A stretch of DNA of 64,000 nt from Melampsora larici-populina 98AG31 (taxonomy: Eukaryota; Basidiomycota; Pucciniomycetes; Pucciniales; Melampsoraceae). The position numbers were made by a program, and so were the translations under genes. The notes under the pieces were generated by a model. That model worked only from the letters and a program-made list of their open reading frames with translations, was not told the origin of the DNA and did not search any database. The stretch covers positions 1,875,589 through 1,939,588 of the forward strand of contig NW_006768770.1 in NCBI RefSeq assembly GCF_000204055.1. Direction: 5' to 3'. Positions 59,682 to 64,000 of this stretch are shown here, one piece after another. How positions within the stretch are numbered: position 1 is the stretch's first letter; the number at the start of each line of letters is the position of its first letter.

Positions 59682-61594
59682 AACTCAAGCGCTTCTGAAC
59701 CGCCGAACCCTTCCCAACCACCGCTCCCTCCCACTAGAAACAATACAACCTCTGAATTACCAGCTATCTCACTTACCACAAACTCAACCATTGCAGACCA
59801 CCCATCACCAACAGGGATAAACAGTCTCCTGTCTAAAATCAGTCACCCCGAGTCGCTTGAATCATTGATTCCCATTGGCCAACCCACTGACAAGTTTGCT
59901 ATATTTTTTGTTAAGCCATACCTTTTACCGCCACTGAACCTTATCAAAGATGAGGGTCTCTGGCAGGAGCTCAACGGCCAGCTGACCAATGTGATAGGGA
60001 GCCAAGTCATTGAAGAGAAACTCTGCGAGGGCAAGTTTTGAGGCACTCAACTTCTTCCAAAATGGATCAAGAGCGCTCAAGCTCATTTGGCATACTGGTC
60101 AGACTCACTTGGTGGGCTAATCATCATGAGACTTAAGCAAATCTGCTCAACCTTCAAAAAGTGTTTGATCAATCAATGTACTGCTGGTCCAAGTACTTCA
60201 TCTCCACCGACTGCTATGGACCACCTGAGAAGGGCTCAAACTGTCAGTTGGATCCAACAACAACCACACCACCTACTCCTTCCACAAACAACGCCTCAAG
60301 ACTTACAGCTTCTGTCTTTCCGGAATTCAACACGCCTGTCCTGCAAAAAAAACCCAATCCACCTTCCAAGACTCTAGGTAATCCAGCTACAACACTGCAC
60401 CTCAGAAAGATAGTGGTCCGCAGGCCTTGGTGTCCAACACCCCCAACATGACCATTAAACTCTAATTTAATACAGACCGCCAGCAATGACTCAACCACCA
60501 CATTGCACAACAACCTCCGTCATCAAAACAACAGCCTCTGAATTGATCCGGATAACCTCAATCCAATTCAAAAAAGAAATGACAAAGGATTGTGTGCTAC
60601 TTTATGAAGCCTGTTCACACATGTTACGTGGTTGTCTTTCTGCTAGCATGAAAACTTCCACCCCCTCAAGAGAAGTCAAGGAAATGAAATCCTATATTTC
60701 AGCAAGGACTTTGAGCTAAGCCAATGGGTAGCTTGAGTCCAAAGTAAGTCTTCAATTGATGAGCTTGAAATTTGGTGGAACAATTGCTTATTCCACATTC
60801 ATACTTTGCTACCTCACAGCCAAAGCTTTGTTCATTGCAGGATGTGAGACACCGTGGGGCCAAGACCAGGTAGTCAACTGGAAGTACATCAATTTTGAAT
60901 CAGAGCAATCTCCAAGCAAAAATGAACTACAGCAGTGACTTTGTGATTCATTCAGACTCATGCAACACCCAACCAAACATTGCCTTGAAATGGCTGGCAA
61001 ATTTGTGTTAGCAGCAATTATGTTGGTGGGCTCAGAAGGCGGACCCTCCCCCCCTTCGAGAATTCAATGAGTACAATCTACCTTTCCTGAATGTCAAGGA
61101 TCCTTTTCAATGTGCGGTACACTATCAACACCTTCAACCCGATCCTCAAAAGAAAGTTTCCAGGAATGAACTAATTGAGATGACATGTATTGAAAAACTT
61201 ACCAAGTTAGTGGACTCGGTTTACAGTGGTATTGAGGCCCTTGCAGTCATTCAAGCCCACCACCATCACCAAACACAAATCCAGAAATTCCGGAGCTCAC
61301 AAAACAACATCAACACGAGCTTCCACAAAGCAGCTTCAGCCGTGGCCCTCAGATCCCAAGCCTTAGCATCCCTCGTCGCTTTCCTCTCACTCGGGTTCAA
61401 GGGGCTCCTCACTTATTGGCGCAACACTTCAAGATCAAACAAAACCAACCTAATTCAACTCTGCCTTGTCACTGGCCAAACGTGCAATGCCAAATTTTCT
61501 GAGGAACCCGTTTGGAAACGCCCAAGTAATTACATTTTGAACTCAATATCCAAGGCTCTCTTCACAAAGGACAATGCCAAAGCAGTCCCTTTGT
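59682..61594 (+). pseudogene. 3' part of the unrecognised host gene
   Basis: After one AACTCAAG copy the frame from 52297 continues without a shift: Pro/Asn-rich linker, then ISHPESLESLIPIGQPTDKF, VKPYLLPPLNLIKDEGLW and, past a TGA at 60039-60041 (after T, CGA plausible), LLPKWIKSAQAHLAYWSDS. Frameshifts occur at about 60165; later blocks read YGPPEKGSNCQLDPT (about 60220), CVLLYEACSHMLRGC (about 60590), TPWGQDQVVNWKYINFES (about 60850) and a final open stretch 61180-61594. No domain recognised. Confidence 0.5.
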
Positions 61595-61963
61595 AGTAGG
61601 AACATGTGACTTGCAGGAGGTATGATCTTGCCCTGGCTATGTACTTAGATGTATGCAAACACTCTCACAATTTGCCTGCGTCTGACCCAGATTTTCCCCC
61701 CTACAAACTGCCCGTGTAGGAAAAGTTGGCGCCTGAGGAGTCAGACATTATAATTTATTAGTTGGTGATCACCATTTCCATTGGTTGTAATTTTCTATCA
61801 AATCCCCTGATTGTATTCCTTGATGAGACAATCACGCAGTGAAAATCATCACTAGTTTATCACAAATATTAAGCACGCCTAGCCCCTGTTTCACATGTGC
61901 CCTACATCTCTAAGAACCTTCCTGTACTGTTGCCCGCAATCCCTCTATGGTCAGATGCCATTA
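61595..61963. other. no supported gene
   Basis: Probable 3' flank of the host gene; nothing recognised. Confidence 0.35.
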
Positions 61964-62282
61964 GTTCAACACTTCACAAATTTAGAACTCATTGAACTAA
62001 AATACATCATTTGGAGTTCAACATCTCACAAAATGTTGAACTTATTCTAGATATTCGGAGTTCAACATTTCACAAAATGTTGAACTCCTTGAACCAAGCT
62101 ATATAATCTGGAATCCAACATCTCACAAAATGTTGAACTTACTCTACATTTGGAGTTCAACATGTCACAAAATGTTGAACTTGTTGAACTAATTAACTAT
62201 ATGGTTTGGAGTTCAGATCAACATCTCACCAACGTTGAGGTTACTCTATATTTGGAGTTCATCATTCCACAAAATGGTGAAC
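61964..62282. repeat. array of spaced imperfect palindromes
   Basis: Seven units of about 26 bp (61964, 62016, 62060, 62112, 62155, 62211, 62257), each with half-site GTTCAACATTT, a short CACA centre and AAATGTTGAAC. Spacing is about 43-56 bp. Two or three additional half-related units lie at 62503-62566. Spacers differ but often contain TTTGGA directly before a unit. Confidence 0.85.
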
Positions 62283-62289
62283 TTACATG

Positions 62290-63129
62290 ATTATATATCA
62301 ATCAATGGTTTGCAATGACCCTCCGTCGCTTGTGAGGGTAAATCTGTGGCTTGGTCTGTCTTTCCTCATATTTCCTTCTCTGGTTGCTAATTGATTTTTG
62401 AGCTTTTTAGTACATGGTAATGATCTGAAGCATGATCTTTTGTTACTTTCTCAAATTTGATCCTCTTTTTTCCTATACATTCATGGATCATGATAAAAGG
62501 AGTTTCACATTTCACAGAATGTTGAGCTTATAGTGTATTCAACATTTTGTGAAATGTTGAGTTGACTGATAGGTAATATATGAGATCTAAGGGTTGGTGC
62601 ACATGAGCACTTGAATCTTTGATGCGACCCTCCAATGAGACGCTTGACAACAGTAACATGCCACTTATCAGCAAGGCTGTTATAATAACAACAAATGAAA
62701 AAGGGAAGGCAAGATGTTGCTGCAAATCAACCAAAGGAGGATTTGCTTTCACTTGAAGATTATAAAGGGTGTAATTATTGATTCTTACTCTTGACAATGA
62801 GTTTACATCATAATTGTTATCAGACAAAGGCAAGTGGCGTCTTCCATTTCTCAATAACCCTCCAATATTTGCCGCTCAAAGAGCGTATAGATTATTTATT
62901 AATTGAAGATCTCAATTCCCTACAACTAAATCTGGAATCCCCACCCAGAAGCCCTGAAACTTGTAAAAGAGTTTCAGCCTGATGACAGATTTAGTTGTAG
63001 GCTAGAGCTCGGTCATGACTCACTTTCTACGGTGTAGTCACAAGATGGCTTGGGGATCTCAGAGTCCCGCCTAAATGTCTCCCTTTTTATACCTGTTCCT
63101 TTGCGCCTTAAATCAATATTGCAGTGGAT
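62290..63129. other. no supported gene
   Basis: Short reading frames only, apart from the outlying palindromes at 62503-62566. Confidence 0.35.
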
Positions 63130-63725
63130 CATAGTGCTATTGCGTCTTTTATTGTTTGTTTTTACTTCAACAATGTCATTATTCCTTTCCTTTGAGATTT
63201 TTGCATGTTGAACTGCCAAAAATCGGCAATCACCCACTATGACAACCTCTTACAACAGTCCATTGTTTATTCCATCTAATTCTAATAACTAAAGCTGTCT
63301 ATGTTGCCTTTCACAATTTGGCAAATGTTTGTAAGCAATATTGTGAGTACATCAATGTGTATAACTCTTGCCCGTGAGGTTTTTGCTTTTTGAAATCCCG
63401 CTTATAAGCGGCCTCCGACATTTGTCCTTTGTTTGTTTTGTCTGACTGTTGATGCTGTCTATCAGGCTTTTCAAAGGGTGTAAGCTTTTCGTTTTTCAAA
63501 GTCCCTCTATATGTGGCCTGTTACATTTGTCCATTGTTTGTTTCACTTGAAATTCAATGCTGCTTATCATGTTTTTTGAATTTTCTATTGTGCTTTCGGA
63601 TGCATAGTCTCCAACATGTGATCGTATAATTGGCGACGCATAGTGCTATTCCTTCTTTTATTGCTCACTTTACTTCAGCAATGTCATTGACCTTTTCAGA
63701 TGATGTTTTTGGTGTTTGCACCCTC
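63130..63725. repeat. diverged direct repeats, offsets about 509 and 105 bp
   Basis: 63130-63212 and 63639-63725 share CATAGTGCTATT, CTTTTATTG, TTTACTTCA and CAATGTCATT in order. Within the interval, 63380-63440 and 63485-63545 share GGCCT, ACATTTGTCC and TTGTTTGTTT. These are probably remnants of old local duplications; no coding support. Confidence 0.55.
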
Positions 63726-64000
63726 ATTGATAAGCAGGTCAATACCCTTACAATATACCACTGTCCGTGCCATCATGTAATCCACGCTTTTGATCATACT
63801 TTCCACACTTTTATTATTAAGACTAAGCCGGCCTTTACCCGTGCCGGCTTTTACCTATTATTTTGGTGTCTTATCTCCCCAATTGTCAGCTTTTATCCTT
63901 GCCCTTCTGCTGTTTTTGGTCAAATCTTTCCTTTTATCGTCTCCATTGTGTAATATGGCTAATCATCAGCTCATTGATGCACAAATTCTTCTATTCAACA

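Noticed and set aside
61964..62282. CRISPR-like appearance of the spaced repeats
   Set aside because: The sequence is eukaryotic, the repeats are imperfect palindromes with degenerate copies, and no cas genes are present.

Overview
The window looks like a repeat-rich, gene-poor stretch of a basidiomycete nuclear genome, most probably a rust fungus (Pucciniales); that placement is inference. It rests on short GT-AG introns (about 40-100 nt), DDE transposases of the Tnp2 type common in basidiomycetes, a Tad1-like LINE, Copia, hAT, Tc1/mariner and tyrosine-recombinase elements, and many low-copy unrecognised proteins. No bacterial signals are present. There is a 500-base assembly gap at 39694-40193. 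Almost every coding region is mobile-element derived or broken.

Layout. 1-7.2 kb: short tandem repeats and three unrecognised, partly decayed protein-coding regions. 7.9-12.1 kb: a multi-exon Tnp2-related gene, nearly intact but carrying one nonsense codon and at least one frameshift. 12.2-16 kb: a weak minus-strand gene and a spliced plus-strand gene of unknown family. 16.8-19.8 kb: a tRNA-like sequence abutting a Tnp2 transposase pseudogene, itself split by a 1140-bp CACTA-type inverted-repeat element. 22.1-29.0 kb: a complete Copia retrotransposon with 915-bp LTRs and a 5-bp target duplication; its 3' LTR contains a 425-bp inverted-repeat element. 29.4-34.1 kb: a plus-strand tyrosine recombinase facing minus-strand gag/RT remnants (DIRS-like), with three small inverted-repeat elements inserted. 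35.7-39.6 kb: a decayed minus-strand Copia carrying a Harbinger-type MITE. 40-47 kb: weak minus-strand unrecognised coding. 47.6-50.0 kb: a Tc1/mariner element with a second, convergent gene. 50.9-61.6 kb: an unrecognised host gene split by a 7.4-kb hAT element, itself split by a 4.7-kb LINE. 62-64 kb: spaced palindromic repeats and local duplications.

The best signal is stratigraphic. Five insertions sit inside coding or LTR sequence with readable target-site duplications, and for four of them (CACTA-type element in Tnp2, GCTAA-rich element in the recombinase, hAT in the host gene, LINE in hAT) removing the insert plus one duplication copy leaves the interrupted reading frame continuous. The second strong signal is mutational. 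Many inactivating changes fit C to T at TCG on one strand or the other: CGA to TGA stops, catalytic Asp to Asn in a protease and an RNase H, and the protease DSG Ser (TCG) to Leu (TTG). That is what a RIP-like or methylcytosine-deamination process would leave.
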